Below, one piece after another: positions 44,845-54,010 of a DNA stretch of 64,000 bases. The position numbers and the translations under genes were made by a program. The notes under the pieces were generated by a model. That model made no database searches and was not told where the DNA came from. It saw only the letters and a list, made by a program, of their open reading frames with translations. The first letter of the stretch is position 1; every line of letters starts with the position of its first letter. This DNA is from Viridibacillus arvi (GTDB lineage: Bacteria; Bacillota; Bacilli; Bacillales_A; Planococcaceae): the NCBI RefSeq assembly GCF_001274945.1, contig NZ_LILB01000008.1, positions 272,106-336,105 of the forward strand, written 5' to 3'.

Positions 44845-46074
44845 TTAAAATGCCCAACTACCATTGCGGAAGATTGGTTCTACTGTACCATCTGCTAAAA
44901 CACCGTCGATATTCATGTTGGCACTACCTATCATGAAATCCTCATGTGTAATAGAAGTATTAATACCGTGCTCTTCTAGTTGTTCGGGAGATAGCGCACT
45001 TCCACCTTCGTAGCATGTTGGATATGCCTCACCAATAGCTAAATGATTCGAAGCATTTTCATCAAATAATGTGTTGTAGTAAAGAATATTTGAAGCAGAG
45101 ATTGGCGATTCATGTGGCACTAATGCTACTTCACCAAGATATTTTGAACCTTCATCAGCTTTGATCAATTCTTGTAATAGATCATTGCCCACGCCAGCTT
45201 CAGCTTTAACGATTTTGCCATTTTCAAATGTTAATTTGAAGTCATCAATGATATTACCTTGGAAGACTAGAGGTTTTGTATTTGATACAGTTCCGTTTAC
45301 TCCATATTTTGATGGCATTGTATATACTTCTTCCGTCGGCATATTAGCCACAAATGAAGTATTCTCTGGTGTTTTACTAGCACCAGTTTGCCAAATATGT
45401 TTGTCAGGCAATTCGATTGTTAAATCAGTTCCTGGTGCTGTGTAATGAAGTTTTGCAAAGCGTTTAGCATTCAGTATTGCAGCACGAGTGTCTAGATTCT
45501 CTAAATGCCCTTGCCAGTTTTCAACAGCATTTCCCTCGCCAATACGAACTGTTTTGAAAATTGCTTCCCATAAGGCTTCAACTTGCTTATCTGCTTCTAC
45601 ATTCGGGAATACTTTCGCCGCCCATTGCTTCGACGGAACGGCAATGATTGCCCATGCAACTTTATCATTCATAACAGCATTACGGTAATTCGCTAATGCT
45701 TTACCTGCTGCCTTTTGTTGTGCAGATAACTTAGACACAGAGACACCCGATAATAAATCTGGATCTGCGGCATCAATCCATAATAAGGCACCTTTTCGTT
45801 CGATTAGTTCGTCACGCTGTTCACTAATCCAACGAGGGTATTTTGCGAATTCATCCTCAGGAGCATTATCAAAAAAAGCGCGGTCAATCTCTCCATCAGA
45901 GAAATTGACTGTAACGCGGCCTGCTCCTGCTGCATATGCTTCTTTTACAACTAAGCGTGTAAACTCAATTGTATCTGTAGTTGTGTTAATTAGAAGTGTT
46001 TGACCTTTTTGAATATTAACGCCTACTTTTACAGCAAGCTCAGCAAATTGTGCTAATTTCTCCTGGAATGTCAT
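44845..46074 (-). CDS. M29 family aminopeptidase (AmpS/PepS type), copy 2
   Basis: A 409-residue paralogue of the protein at 33128-34360, with the same motif order: NMPTEEVYT, GEVALVPHESPIS, LFDENASNHLAIG, THEDFMIGSANMNIDG. It starts two bases after the yfmL stop, so the two genes form an operon. Like copy 1 it should remove N-terminal residues from intracellular peptides with a metal cofactor. How the two copies differ in substrate is unknown. Confidence 0.92.
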   Translation of the reverse strand: MTFQEKLAQFAELAVKVGVNIQKGQTLLINTTTDTIEFTRLVVKEAYAAGAGRVTVNFSDGEIDRAFFDNAPEDEFAKYPRWISEQRDELIERKGALLWIDAADPDLLSGVSVSKLSAQQKAAGKALANYRNAVMNDKVAWAIIAVPSKQWAAKVFPNVEADKQVEALWEAIFKTVRIGEGNAVENWQGHLENLDTRAAILNAKRFAKLHYTAPGTDLTIELPDKHIWQTGASKTPENTSFVANMPTEEVYTMPSKYGVNGTVSNTKPLVFQGNIIDDFKLTFENGKIVKAEAGVGNDLLQELIKADEGSKYLGEVALVPHESPISASNILYYNTLFDENASNHLAIGEAYPTCYEGGSALSPEQLEEHGINTSITHEDFMIGSANMNIDGVLADGTVEPIFRNGSWAF

Positions 46075-46076
46075 TC

Positions 46077-47222
46077 TTATTTGCCCCTTTTCACAGTAGG
46101 TTTTGTTGTTCCTTCAATTAATTTTCCAGCTGTCCACGTTTTTTCAACGGGTTTTGATGGCAGCTCACGAGTCCATTTACGATACGTATGCTCTTCATGG
46201 TGTGCAAGTAATGTTAATACTTCACCATCTGCTCCTGCACGTCCTGTACGGCCTGAACGATGTAAGTATTGCTCCATTGTATGTGGTACATCTACATGTA
46301 TTACATGTGTTAGACCTTCAATATCTAATCCACGTGCAGCTACATCTGTCGCGATTAAAACACGTGCTTCGCCTTTACGGAACGAATCTAGTGCTTTTTT
46401 ACGCTCTTCTTTTTTCATTTCTGAGTGTAAAACAACAATTGGTGCAGCACGGTATGATAATTTTGTTTCTTTCATCAATAATTGATCTAAATTATTTACA
46501 AATGCTAAACCACGTAATCCTTCTACATTTGAAAGCTTACGTAACATTTCTGTTTTATTTCTCTCTTCGATTTTCATAAATGAATGCGTTACTTTGCCTT
46601 GGTTTGGCATTTCATCTAAGCTAACTTTGAAGCGTACAGGCTCATTCATCATACGTGCAGCAACTAGCTCGATTTCCTCCGTAATTGTTGCAGAAACAAC
46701 AGCAACTTGGCGACCATGGCTTGCTCCATCGATAAATGATTTAACTAATACGCGATAGTCACGACTTAGAAGTTGATCCCCTTCATCAAGGACAATTTTC
46801 GTTAGTTCATGAAGTTTTAGTTTTTTTGCTTTTACTAATTCATTTAGACGACCTGGTGTTCCGACAACGATTGTTGGTTTTTTCTTTAGTTTATCAATTT
46901 GACGTTGTGGATTTGCACCACCTATTAATGGCACAACTGTAATGTTCGTTCCTGCAACCCACGCACGGGTAACTTCAACAATTTGCATACATAACTCTTG
47001 TGATGGAGCAATAATTAATGCTTGTGTCGCTTTTTTAGAACCATCAACTGTTTGTAAAATTGGTAAAAGGTACGCAAGTGTTTTACCTGTTCCTGTTGGT
47101 GATTCTGCAACGACGTCTTTGCCCTCAAGTAATGCTGGTATCATTTCATCTTGGATTGGCATTGTATGTTCAAAAGTCCATTTTTTTTGTAAATCTTCAT
47201 TTAATAATGTTAAAAAAGACAT
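46077..47222 (-). CDS. yfmL: DEAD-box RNA helicase YfmL
   Basis: ATP-dependent RNA helicase of about 381 residues; B. subtilis YfmL acts in ribosome assembly. Q-motif region PIQDEMIPALLEGKDV, motif I SPTGTGKT, motif II DEGD (in place of DEAD), motif III SAT, motif V ATDVAARGLDIE and motif VI HRSGRTGRAG are visible. The DExD variant DEGD is a substitution to note; B. subtilis YfmL has DETD. The start is the ATG at 47222 after AAGGTGG; the frame extends seven codons upstream without better support. Confidence 0.88.
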   Translation of the reverse strand: MSFLTLLNEDLQKKWTFEHTMPIQDEMIPALLEGKDVVAESPTGTGKTLAYLLPILQTVDGSKKATQALIIAPSQELCMQIVEVTRAWVAGTNITVVPLIGGANPQRQIDKLKKKPTIVVGTPGRLNELVKAKKLKLHELTKIVLDEGDQLLSRDYRVLVKSFIDGASHGRQVAVVSATITEEIELVAARMMNEPVRFKVSLDEMPNQGKVTHSFMKIEERNKTEMLRKLSNVEGLRGLAFVNNLDQLLMKETKLSYRAAPIVVLHSEMKKEERKKALDSFRKGEARVLIATDVAARGLDIEGLTHVIHVDVPHTMEQYLHRSGRTGRAGADGEVLTLLAHHEEHTYRKWTRELPSKPVEKTWTAGKLIEGTTKPTVKRGK

Positions 47223-47275
47223 TGCTGTTCCACCTTCTCTCATTCACATTTAATAATGTGAAATATAATTTTTAT

Positions 47276-47317
47276 ATAAAAACCTGCCCTTTAATTGAGA
47301 TGAAAGGACAGGTTTTT
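47276..47317 (-). terminator. Terminator of the racemase gene
   Basis: AACCTGTCCTTT / AAAGGGCAGGTT (minus strand, one wobble) followed by TTTAT, just after the stop at 47323. Confidence 0.8.
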
Positions 47318-47322
47318 GCGCT

Positions 47323-48024
47323 CTAATCTAGTAATTCATATCCACAACTAACAATAGCACAATCAGCAAGTACAAGTAACGAATCTATATAAGAATCATC
47401 AAGAGCAAGCTCACGATTTACTATTGATAGCTCAGTACATCCTAAAATTATACGATCGCAGCCTTCAGCTTTTATCGCTTCTTCAATCATATTCCATTCG
47501 TTACGTGTAACGGTTTTTCCAGCTTTCACACAGTCATAAATGATAGACATGACTTGCTTTTGCAGCTGTTCATTTGGAATAACTGGTTCTAATCCAACCT
47601 CTTCCAATGCATGTTGATACACACCAGAGGTAAGGGTACCAATTGTTGCTAATACTCCAACGCGTTTTGCACCAAGTTGCTTTGCTTTATTAGCTGTTTC
47701 TCGAATCATATGCAGTACTGGTACTGGTGAGTTTTCTTGTAGCTCATCATAAAATGTATGTGCTGTGTTACAAGGAATTGCAATTAGCTCTGCTCCAGCA
47801 GTTGCTAGCTTATGCGTATCCTCAACCATTAAAGGTACCGGACTTGGTTCAGATGGATTCAGAATATGAGCTGTTCTGTCAGGAATACGCGTATCATTAT
47901 CTATAATGAAGTGCACATGTTCCTGATCTGTGAAAGCCTTCGTTCTGCGGACAATCATTTCCCCTACAAGCATTGTTGCAAGCGGTCCTACTCCACCAAT
48001 AATACCTAATGTTTTTTTATTCAT
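47323..48024 (-). CDS. Aspartate/glutamate racemase family protein
   Basis: Cofactor-independent amino-acid racemase of 233 residues. The two catalytic cysteines are visible in IPCNTAH (~84) and LGCTELS (~195); the N-terminus KTLGIIGGVGPLAT is typical of aspartate racemases. It starts three bases after the D-aspartate ligase gene, the arrangement found for Racfm-Aslfm in Enterococcus faecium, so it very probably makes the D-Asp used by that ligase. Confidence 0.9.
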   Translation of the reverse strand: MNKKTLGIIGGVGPLATMLVGEMIVRRTKAFTDQEHVHFIIDNDTRIPDRTAHILNPSEPSPVPLMVEDTHKLATAGAELIAIPCNTAHTFYDELQENSPVPVLHMIRETANKAKQLGAKRVGVLATIGTLTSGVYQHALEEVGLEPVIPNEQLQKQVMSIIYDCVKAGKTVTRNEWNMIEEAIKAEGCDRIILGCTELSIVNRELALDDSYIDSLLVLADCAIVSCGYELLD

Positions 48025-48027
48025 GAC

Positions 48028-49248
48028 TTAAGACAAACCCTTGTTATTAAAATATTTTTTGTATTTACGGTAGTAGTTTAAATTGTTAAGCGTTAATTTA
48101 AACCAACGTTTAATGTTAAAATCCTTTTTATAAAATAACGAATTCGTCATTTTACCCGCTCTGATTAAACGTTTGGCTTCTGCTTTAAGTTCCTCATTTT
48201 GAGCGTATTTGAATAGAACCCCTTTAGGAATAATCATCCATAAATGCTTTTCTTTCGCATACGTTAAACCTAAATCTTTACCTAACATACGATCATCTGC
48301 TACATACTTCATCAAGTTATGTCCACTTGCTGTTACGTAGTAGCTACTACGACCGTTACGTAAATTGATTTCGAATAATTTATATTCACCATCACGAGAA
48401 TCAAACTTCATATCGAAGTTAGCAAAGCCTGTATAGCCGATATCTTCTAAGAAGAAACGTACTCGGTCCATAATTTCTTTATCATATGTGTTAATGATAG
48501 CTGCATAGCTACCAATTCCTTCTGGTGAATGTTCTTCAAGGATTGGATTACCAAGAGACATCAATTTCACTTTACCATCTTGTCCAACATAAGCGTTCAA
48601 TACTCGCATATACGAATCATCACCAGGGATGAATTCTTGGATAATTAGATGGTCTTTATATGTTGAGCTATAAATAGCTTTTAATATTGCAGTTTTCTCC
48701 GCTTCATCATGTGCAACGAATACTTTTTTCTTCCCTGGGAAGCTACATGCCCAGTATTCAACTGAGTTAGACGCTTTAATAATAATAGGGTATTTAAATT
48801 TCACATCAAAGCTTTCATATGTTTCGTACGTGCACGTATCAGTTTTTGGATAGCTGAAATTATATTTCTCACACATCTTGTAGAAGTTTTCTTTCAACAA
48901 AATTTGATCCATTAATGATTCATCGATATATGGCACTGTGAAATATTTGATTAACTCTGGTTTGTTTTTAATAATTAGTTTTGCATAATCATCGCCACAA
49001 GCTAGTAGTAATAATTTTTTATGAGAATATTTCTTTGCAACTTTCACCAATTCATCTACAAAATTTTCTTGTTTATTTATATTGGGTACTTGTTCAAAGT
49101 GTAGAATACTACTATTTTGTGTTGCAGTTAAATGTGAACGACCGATAACGATTGGTTTAATGCCGTATGCTTCATAAAATGAACGAGCCATTCCATATGC
49201 ATTCATATCAGATCCGATTAATATTGGTAAAAATGGTTGTTCTGCCAT
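48028..49248 (-). CDS. D-aspartate ligase (ATP-grasp), peptidoglycan bridge
   Basis: A 406-residue cytoplasmic ATP-grasp enzyme. The N-terminus PILIGSDMNAYGMARSFYEA, the ATP-binding region (NSVEYWACSFPGKKKVF, IIQEFIPGDDSYMRVLNAYV) and GFANFDMKFDSRDGEYKLFE...NLRNGRSS closely follow E. faecium Aslfm, which adds D-Asp to the lysine side chain of UDP-MurNAc-pentapeptide. With the racemase downstream this predicts an A4-alpha L-Lys-D-Asp cross-bridge. D-Glu as substrate is the alternative. The ribosome site (GAGATGAT) is weak. Confidence 0.88.
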   Translation of the reverse strand: MAEQPFLPILIGSDMNAYGMARSFYEAYGIKPIVIGRSHLTATQNSSILHFEQVPNINKQENFVDELVKVAKKYSHKKLLLLACGDDYAKLIIKNKPELIKYFTVPYIDESLMDQILLKENFYKMCEKYNFSYPKTDTCTYETYESFDVKFKYPIIIKASNSVEYWACSFPGKKKVFVAHDEAEKTAILKAIYSSTYKDHLIIQEFIPGDDSYMRVLNAYVGQDGKVKLMSLGNPILEEHSPEGIGSYAAIINTYDKEIMDRVRFFLEDIGYTGFANFDMKFDSRDGEYKLFEINLRNGRSSYYVTASGHNLMKYVADDRMLGKDLGLTYAKEKHLWMIIPKGVLFKYAQNEELKAEAKRLIRAGKMTNSLFYKKDFNIKRWFKLTLNNLNYYRKYKKYFNNKGLS

Positions 49249-49344
49249 TGTATATCATCTCACTTATAGTCTATTGTTTTGCCATTAGTGTAACATATTT
49301 CGTAAATTCTTTTTGAATGTTCATATACGACTTATGTACCCTTA

Positions 49345-49376
49345 TCAAAAAATCACAGAGGTTAATCCCCTGTGAT
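49345..49376 (-). terminator. Terminator between the C39-type gene and the D-Asp ligase gene
   Basis: Minus-strand ATCACAGGGG...CTCTGTGAT hairpin followed by TTTTTTG, three bases after the stop at 49379. It makes the ligase-racemase pair a separate transcription unit or limits read-through. Confidence 0.75.
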
Positions 49377-49378
49377 GA

Positions 49379-50374
49379 TTACTTCCAAATTGCAACAGCT
49401 TGTGATCCGAGTTTCTTATAACTTTTGAAAAAGCTAGTTTCGTCGTGAGAAACATAGCCGTGTAACGGATCCATCACAATTACTTTATCATCCATATGCC
49501 CAGTTAGAACAACAGCATGAAGATTACGATACATATCCAGTTTTCTATTTGTTCCTTTAATCCACCAGCCCTCTTTAAAAGTAGGCTTAGATAGATCAAG
49601 TGTAACCCAAACTACGACAGGTACTCCCTCTTGTACGAGCGAGATTATTTCCTCTGCACTTTGACCACTTACATTTTCTACTTTCAACGATACGTTCTTA
49701 TCTTTTGCTATCTTCTTTGCTACCTTTTCAATAACTGGTGCAAAGACATAAGTACCTGTAAGTTTGTTAAAGGGATCACCAGCATAAGCTTTTGCTGGAT
49801 CAGGACCTATGCGTTTATTCCCTTTATCAACAATCTCTTGTTTTGGTAAATAATTTTTAGCCATATCTGTTTTTGACAGATTTAATCCATAATAATTAAG
49901 TGCTGCAGTTAAAGCCGTGATTTCACATCCATGGGGTAGTTCAGGGTTTTGCATTATGATCGGCACATCTAATTGCTGCTCCTCACGCTCAAAATACGTC
50001 TCCAATACTACATAGCCCATATCTTCTTGAATCGTCACAACTTTACCGACACTTTTTTCTTGCTCACTATCATCTGTGTAAATAGATGAAGGGACAAACA
50101 AATATTGATGCCCCTCCTGTAAGTCCGTAACGATAGCTTCTCCTTCTATATCTCCAGTCGCTGTCGTTACATCCTCATTTGTCTCCATATCTCGGACGGT
50201 CACTTTCATATCAGGTATCGGCGTGCGGCTGCCGAATTCAACAATGAGTACTTTTATGCCCTCATCTTGCTGCTTTTCTTTTGCTGTGGAAATACTATTG
50301 CAACCGCTCACTGCTACCAGCAGTACAAAGCAAAAGAGGAGCAGCCTCATTGGCATCTTACTTCTCTTATCCAA
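49379..50374 (-). CDS. C39-like cysteine peptidase domain lipoprotein (YvpB type)
   Basis: Exported lipoprotein of 331 residues. The signal peptide ends VAVSGC (lipidated Cys ~25). Residues ~45-115 form a beta-rich carboxypeptidase-regulatory-like region (IPDMKVTVRDMETNEDV). From ~140 comes a papain-like C39_2 domain: Cys in PHGCEITALTAALNYYG, His in LHAVVLTGH and a following Asp in VIVMDPLHGY. Substrate unknown; a wall-directed role is only suggested by the neighbours. The start is TTG at 50374, with an ATG six codons on as an alternative. Confidence 0.82.
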   Translation of the reverse strand: MDKRSKMPMRLLLFCFVLLVAVSGCNSISTAKEKQQDEGIKVLIVEFGSRTPIPDMKVTVRDMETNEDVTTATGDIEGEAIVTDLQEGHQYLFVPSSIYTDDSEQEKSVGKVVTIQEDMGYVVLETYFEREEQQLDVPIIMQNPELPHGCEITALTAALNYYGLNLSKTDMAKNYLPKQEIVDKGNKRIGPDPAKAYAGDPFNKLTGTYVFAPVIEKVAKKIAKDKNVSLKVENVSGQSAEEIISLVQEGVPVVVWVTLDLSKPTFKEGWWIKGTNRKLDMYRNLHAVVLTGHMDDKVIVMDPLHGYVSHDETSFFKSYKKLGSQAVAIWK

Positions 50375-50406
50375 TGCTGATGATCCCTTCTACTTATCGC
50401 TTGTTT

Positions 50407-52227
50407 TTAGCTGAAATATTTTTTGTACCAAACTAAGAACATATAAATTGTCCAGATTTTACGTTGATTTTTCGCTTTACCTTCATAATGGTCTGTTAAT
50501 AATTTAACAATTGCTTGTTGGTCAAAGAATTGTGCTGCTTCTGGAGATTCAAATGATTCTTTAATCTTGTTGAAGTATTTTTCTTCTTGTATCCATAAAC
50601 GAATTGGTACTGGGAAACCGATTTTTTTACGGTTAGCCCAAGCTTCAGGCAATGCGCGTTTAGAAGCTACACGGAATGCATATTTCGTATCAACATCATT
50701 AACACGGTAGCGAGATGGCACTTTCGAAGCCACTTTCATTACTTCTTTGTCTAAGAACGGTACGCGCAATTCAATTGAGTGCGCCATACTCATTTTATCT
50801 GCTTTTAATAAAATATCGTCGACTAACCATAAATTTAAGTCTAAGATTTGTTTTTTCGTTAAATCGTCTTCGCCCGCTGCTTTTTTATAAACAGGCATCA
50901 CGATATCTTTGACAGATGGTGCATCGTTATATTTTGCTGTTAAAATATTAGCTGCTTCTTGCTCTTCGAAAATATGCGCTTGTCCAATAAACGTTTCCTC
51001 TACTGGTAAGCCACCTTTCATCAAGAAGTGTTTACCTCTAACTTCTGGAAGCATTTTCGCAACTTCAGATACAGGACGACGGATGAAGCCTGGTACTTTT
51101 TTATATTTTTTCATAGATGCTGATTCATCATACTCTTCGTAACCACCGAATAATTCATCTGCACCTTCACCAGATAACACAACCGTTACATGTTTGCGTG
51201 CAAGCTCTGCTAAGAAGTAAAGTGGTACGATTGATGGGTTTGAATGTGGCTCATCCATAATATATTGAATCTCGTCGATTTTGTTAAAGCATTCCTCTGG
51301 ATCAAGTACTTCATTGACATTCTCAATACCAAGCTCTTTAGATAGCTCTTTTGCAGTGTCAATTTCAGAGAAGTTTTGAGCACTAAAACCTACCGTGAAA
51401 GTTTTATCTGGTTTTAAAACAGATGCTACATAGCTTGAGTCAACACCACTTGATAGGAATGAACCAACTTTAACATCTGAGATTTGGTGTGCTTTAATTG
51501 AGTCACGTACGACACTATCGATCTCTTCAACGATTTCATCAAGTGGACGCTCTTCAGGATTAAATTTTGGTTCCCAGTAGCGAGTAGTTGTCACTTTACC
51601 GTTTTCGTACGTCATATAGTGAGCTGCTGGCAATTTGAAAACACCTTTAAAGAATGTCTCGTTTAACACTGGGAATTGGAATGTTAAATAAGGTTTTAAC
51701 GCTTTTTCATTTAATACTTTATCGAAATGTGGATGTGGCAAGAAGGTTTTAATTTCTGAACCGAACATTAAAGTACCGTTCATATGGGCATAGTAAAAAG
51801 GTTTAATACCGAACATATCACGTGCAGCAAATGCTCGTTTTTTGTTACGATCCCAAATAACGAATGCGAACATACCACGTAATTTAGTTACTAATTTAGT
51901 ACCGTATTCTTCGTAGCCATGAATTAAAACTTCACTATCTGTTTCAGTTGTAAATGTATGCCCTTTTTCTATTAGGTCTTTACGGATATCTTGATAGTTA
52001 TAAATTTCACCATTGAAAATTAATACTAAAGATTGGTCTTCATTATACAAAGGTTGGCTACCATTTTCTAAGTCAATAATACTTAAACGTCGGAAACCAA
52101 GTGCAGCTTCATCATCTGTAAAAGTACCTGCAGAGTCTGGTCCACGGTGAATAATTTGGTTCATCATATTCTCTAACACTACGTCAGGGTTTGAAACCTC
52201 ACCTATAAATCCTGTAAATCCACACAT
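50407..52227 (-). CDS. asnB: Glutamine-dependent amidotransferase, AsnB/AsnH type
   Basis: A 606-residue class II enzyme. Catalytic Cys is residue 2 (MCGFTGF); the glutaminase domain (1-~200, HRGPDSAG, FNGEIYNY) is followed by the synthetase domain with the ATP pyrophosphatase loop SFLSSGVDSSYVA near 258 and SGEGADELFGGYEEY. It may make asparagine, but relatives amidate the wall: AsnH amidates D-Asp in the bridge of lactococci and AsnB of B. subtilis amidates meso-diaminopimelate. Placement beside the D-Asp ligase makes cross-bridge amidation (D-Asn) the interesting reading. A strong promoter lies upstream. Confidence 0.9.
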   Translation of the reverse strand: MCGFTGFIGEVSNPDVVLENMMNQIIHRGPDSAGTFTDDEAALGFRRLSIIDLENGSQPLYNEDQSLVLIFNGEIYNYQDIRKDLIEKGHTFTTETDSEVLIHGYEEYGTKLVTKLRGMFAFVIWDRNKKRAFAARDMFGIKPFYYAHMNGTLMFGSEIKTFLPHPHFDKVLNEKALKPYLTFQFPVLNETFFKGVFKLPAAHYMTYENGKVTTTRYWEPKFNPEERPLDEIVEEIDSVVRDSIKAHQISDVKVGSFLSSGVDSSYVASVLKPDKTFTVGFSAQNFSEIDTAKELSKELGIENVNEVLDPEECFNKIDEIQYIMDEPHSNPSIVPLYFLAELARKHVTVVLSGEGADELFGGYEEYDESASMKKYKKVPGFIRRPVSEVAKMLPEVRGKHFLMKGGLPVEETFIGQAHIFEEQEAANILTAKYNDAPSVKDIVMPVYKKAAGEDDLTKKQILDLNLWLVDDILLKADKMSMAHSIELRVPFLDKEVMKVASKVPSRYRVNDVDTKYAFRVASKRALPEAWANRKKIGFPVPIRLWIQEEKYFNKIKESFESPEAAQFFDQQAIVKLLTDHYEGKAKNQRKIWTIYMFLVWYKKYFS

Positions 52228-52312
52228 ATATCTAAATTCTCCTATCTTGTTACATTCAGTCTTATATTTTTAACATGCACTAGTTTGCTTTATAATAAAA
52301 AATTACATAGTA

Positions 52313-52341
52313 ATTATACGCTATTTTCTCGATTTCTCCAA
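52313..52341 (-). promoter_or_regulatory. Sigma-A promoter of asnB
   Basis: Minus strand: -35 TTGGAG (52341-52336), 17-bp spacer, -10 TATAAT (52318-52313), about 86 bp before the start codon. Confidence 0.65.
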
Positions 52342-52414
52342 TGTTTGTCTATGATGATAAAGTCATTTTGTCGCCTAAAACCTACGATTATTATACTATT
52401 TTCTCACAAAATTG

Positions 52415-52444
52415 AAAAAGACTGCCACCTAGTAGCAATCTTTT
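52415..52444 (-). terminator. Terminator of the FbpA-like gene
   Basis: Minus-strand AAAGATTGCTAC / GTGGCAGTCTTT (wobble pairs) followed by TTC. The hairpin includes the TAA stop codon of the small gene. Confidence 0.7.
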
Positions 52445-52595
52445 ATTGACAATGCTTTTGATATTCTTCCACAAGCTCCTCTATAGATACTTGATAAAGC
52501 TGTTGATCATTAACTTTAAAAACACCTAAAGCCATTAAATCATCTATAATATGCATCTTTTTGCTTTCTTCTAATTGTTCTCGTTGTTCAATCAT
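52443..52595 (-). CDS. Small FbpA-like protein, 50 residues
   Basis: Short frame MIEQREQLEESKKMHIIDDL...FKVNDQQLYQVSIEELVEEY. The pattern of a helical start, GVFK, QLY, S/T-x-x-EL-x-x-EY matches the small FbpA (Fur-regulated basic protein A) family as I remember it. No Fur box is evident upstream and the protein is acidic, so the link to iron is doubtful. A weak AAGGGG precedes the ATG; a terminator follows. It lies 57 bp after the VanZ-like gene. Confidence 0.55.
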   Translation of the reverse strand: MIEQREQLEESKKMHIIDDLMALGVFKVNDQQLYQVSIEELVEEYQKHCQ

Positions 52596-52652
52596 ATAAA
52601 AAACCCCTTCTTACTTAAATTGCTATATTACCCATACCCGAAAGTTCGAATA

Positions 52653-53258
52653 TTAAACAATTTGCTTACATTTTAGCCCGATACTTGGCATCCCCTTTTT
52701 CATCCCTTTGTATACAAGATAACCTAATATCGCGCCCAATGTATTTAACCAAAGATCGTCTACATCAGTACTACGCATTTGTGGTAGTTGCATCGTTTCG
52801 ATAAAGATAGATAAACTCAGCGCTGTAATAAAAACATAAGGAAACTTCTCCATCTTGCGCCATAGCAGTGGTAGTAAAAAACCAATTGGCATGAAAATGG
52901 CTATATTCCCAAGAAAGTTAATGAAAAAAGGCTGCCATAAATCTAAATAATGAATGGCGTTATACACATCCTTAAATACTTGGAACAACTTTAAATTCAC
53001 ACCTAAAATCATATCCTCTTGGAAGCGCATTTGAAAATGCTGTAGACTTATTCCATTTCTAGGTACGATTGTTTCATAAAACAAACCAATTACATACACA
53101 GAAAAGAACAATAATCCTATTTCATGCCACCTATTAGTCGGAGGATTCCCTTTTCTTTTGCGAGACTTGAATCGTAAATAAACGACAAAAGGAATCGCTA
53201 CAAGCATAACAGGGATCATTTCAAGTAGGTAATACAGTATATCTGACAACCTTTTCAC
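52653..53258 (-). CDS. VanZ family membrane protein
   Basis: A 201-residue protein with four to five hydrophobic segments and the VanZ pattern (FFINFLGNIAIFMPIGFLLPLLW...TALSLSIFIETMQLP...STDVDDLWLNTLGAILGYLVY). VanZ homologues give low-level teicoplanin resistance in enterococci by an unknown mechanism, but most family members are uncharacterised. Starts with GTG at 53258 and has no obvious ribosome site. Confidence 0.87.
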   Translation of the reverse strand: MKRLSDILYYLLEMIPVMLVAIPFVVYLRFKSRKRKGNPPTNRWHEIGLLFFSVYVIGLFYETIVPRNGISLQHFQMRFQEDMILGVNLKLFQVFKDVYNAIHYLDLWQPFFINFLGNIAIFMPIGFLLPLLWRKMEKFPYVFITALSLSIFIETMQLPQMRSTDVDDLWLNTLGAILGYLVYKGMKKGMPSIGLKCKQIV

Positions 53259-53713
53259 TCATTTCATACTTTCTATTTAACAGGACAAATTATATAGGAT
53301 TTGGTTGCAAGGAAATATTAAAATTCAATTACAATCTTATATCAAAATAATTTAATATAAATTTACTCACCTTAAGACAGGGGAATCGTCTTATACAAAT
53401 GCCATATTTAAACAATCCCAATTAACTTAACTATAGCATATTATTCTTTTTCTTGTGAGTAATAAACGTTAAATTTAATAGTCTCTTATTTCTTTACTAA
53501 TTCAGTACTGACAAGGATATGTAAGATTTGACCTTATAAAAAACTGAATACTTTCATCTATAAAACGTTCAATTTCTTTATATGTTATTTCTCTCTCATC
53601 TATTCAATTAATTAAGTCCATTCATCATGAGCCAATGTAATTATATACCATAATAATTTGCTGTTTTCTCCTTCTTTTCTCTATTCAATTAGACCACTTT
53701 ATTCCCCAAAAAA
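53259..53713. other. AT-rich intergenic stretch
   Basis: About 450 bp of AT-rich DNA between VanZ and the toxin-like remnant. I see no reading frame with a ribosome site, no tRNA, and no clear regulatory motif here. Confidence 0.5.
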
Positions 53714-53738
53714 ATCGAGCATCTGTGAGATGCTCGAT
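53714..53738 (-). terminator. Hairpin upstream of the toxin-like remnant
   Basis: Ten-bp stem ATCGAGCATC / GATGCTCGAT with a 5-nt loop; on the minus strand it is followed by seven T residues. It could end the mRNA of the secreted repeat protein (stop at 54011) or an antisense RNA across the remnant. Confidence 0.65.
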
Positions 53739-53914
53739 TAAATATGTAAGTTTAATATTATTTTCATTTTATATTATCTACTTGTTGATTTTTTAATCCC
53801 AAAAAAATAACCGTCCCCTCCACAAAAGGTTTGACGGTTATTTCTGACCTCGAACCAACCGCTTTTTCTGCGGTGTCTAGTCAGTAGACTGAACGTTCGC
53901 AGCGTTCGGTCTTG
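53739..53914 (+). pseudogene. Decayed copy of type I toxin module
   Basis: Positions 53805-53914 match 55643-55752 closely by eye (ATAACCGTCCCCTCCAC, GGTTTGACGGTTATT, CCAACCGCTT, TGCGGT, AGACTGAACGTTCGCAGCGTTC). Immediately before it a hydrophobic frame (FILYYLLVDFLIPKK stop) ends with lysines as in the intact toxin at 55540-55647, but there is no ribosome site or start and the terminal T-run is broken. The toxin part appears lost; the RNA part remains. Confidence 0.6.
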
Positions 53915-54010
53915 TTATGGTATGCTTTTCTAACTCTATTATACAATTCTGATAATAAATTTTCAATAAATGGATTGTATTGCCTTATATTATATAATCG
54001 CCATGTTCTA

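Noticed and set aside
46081-46579. Two long plus-strand frames (134 and 158 codons) opposite yfmL
   Set aside because: Both are shadows of a clear DEAD-box helicase gene and show no protein-like motifs or ribosome sites.
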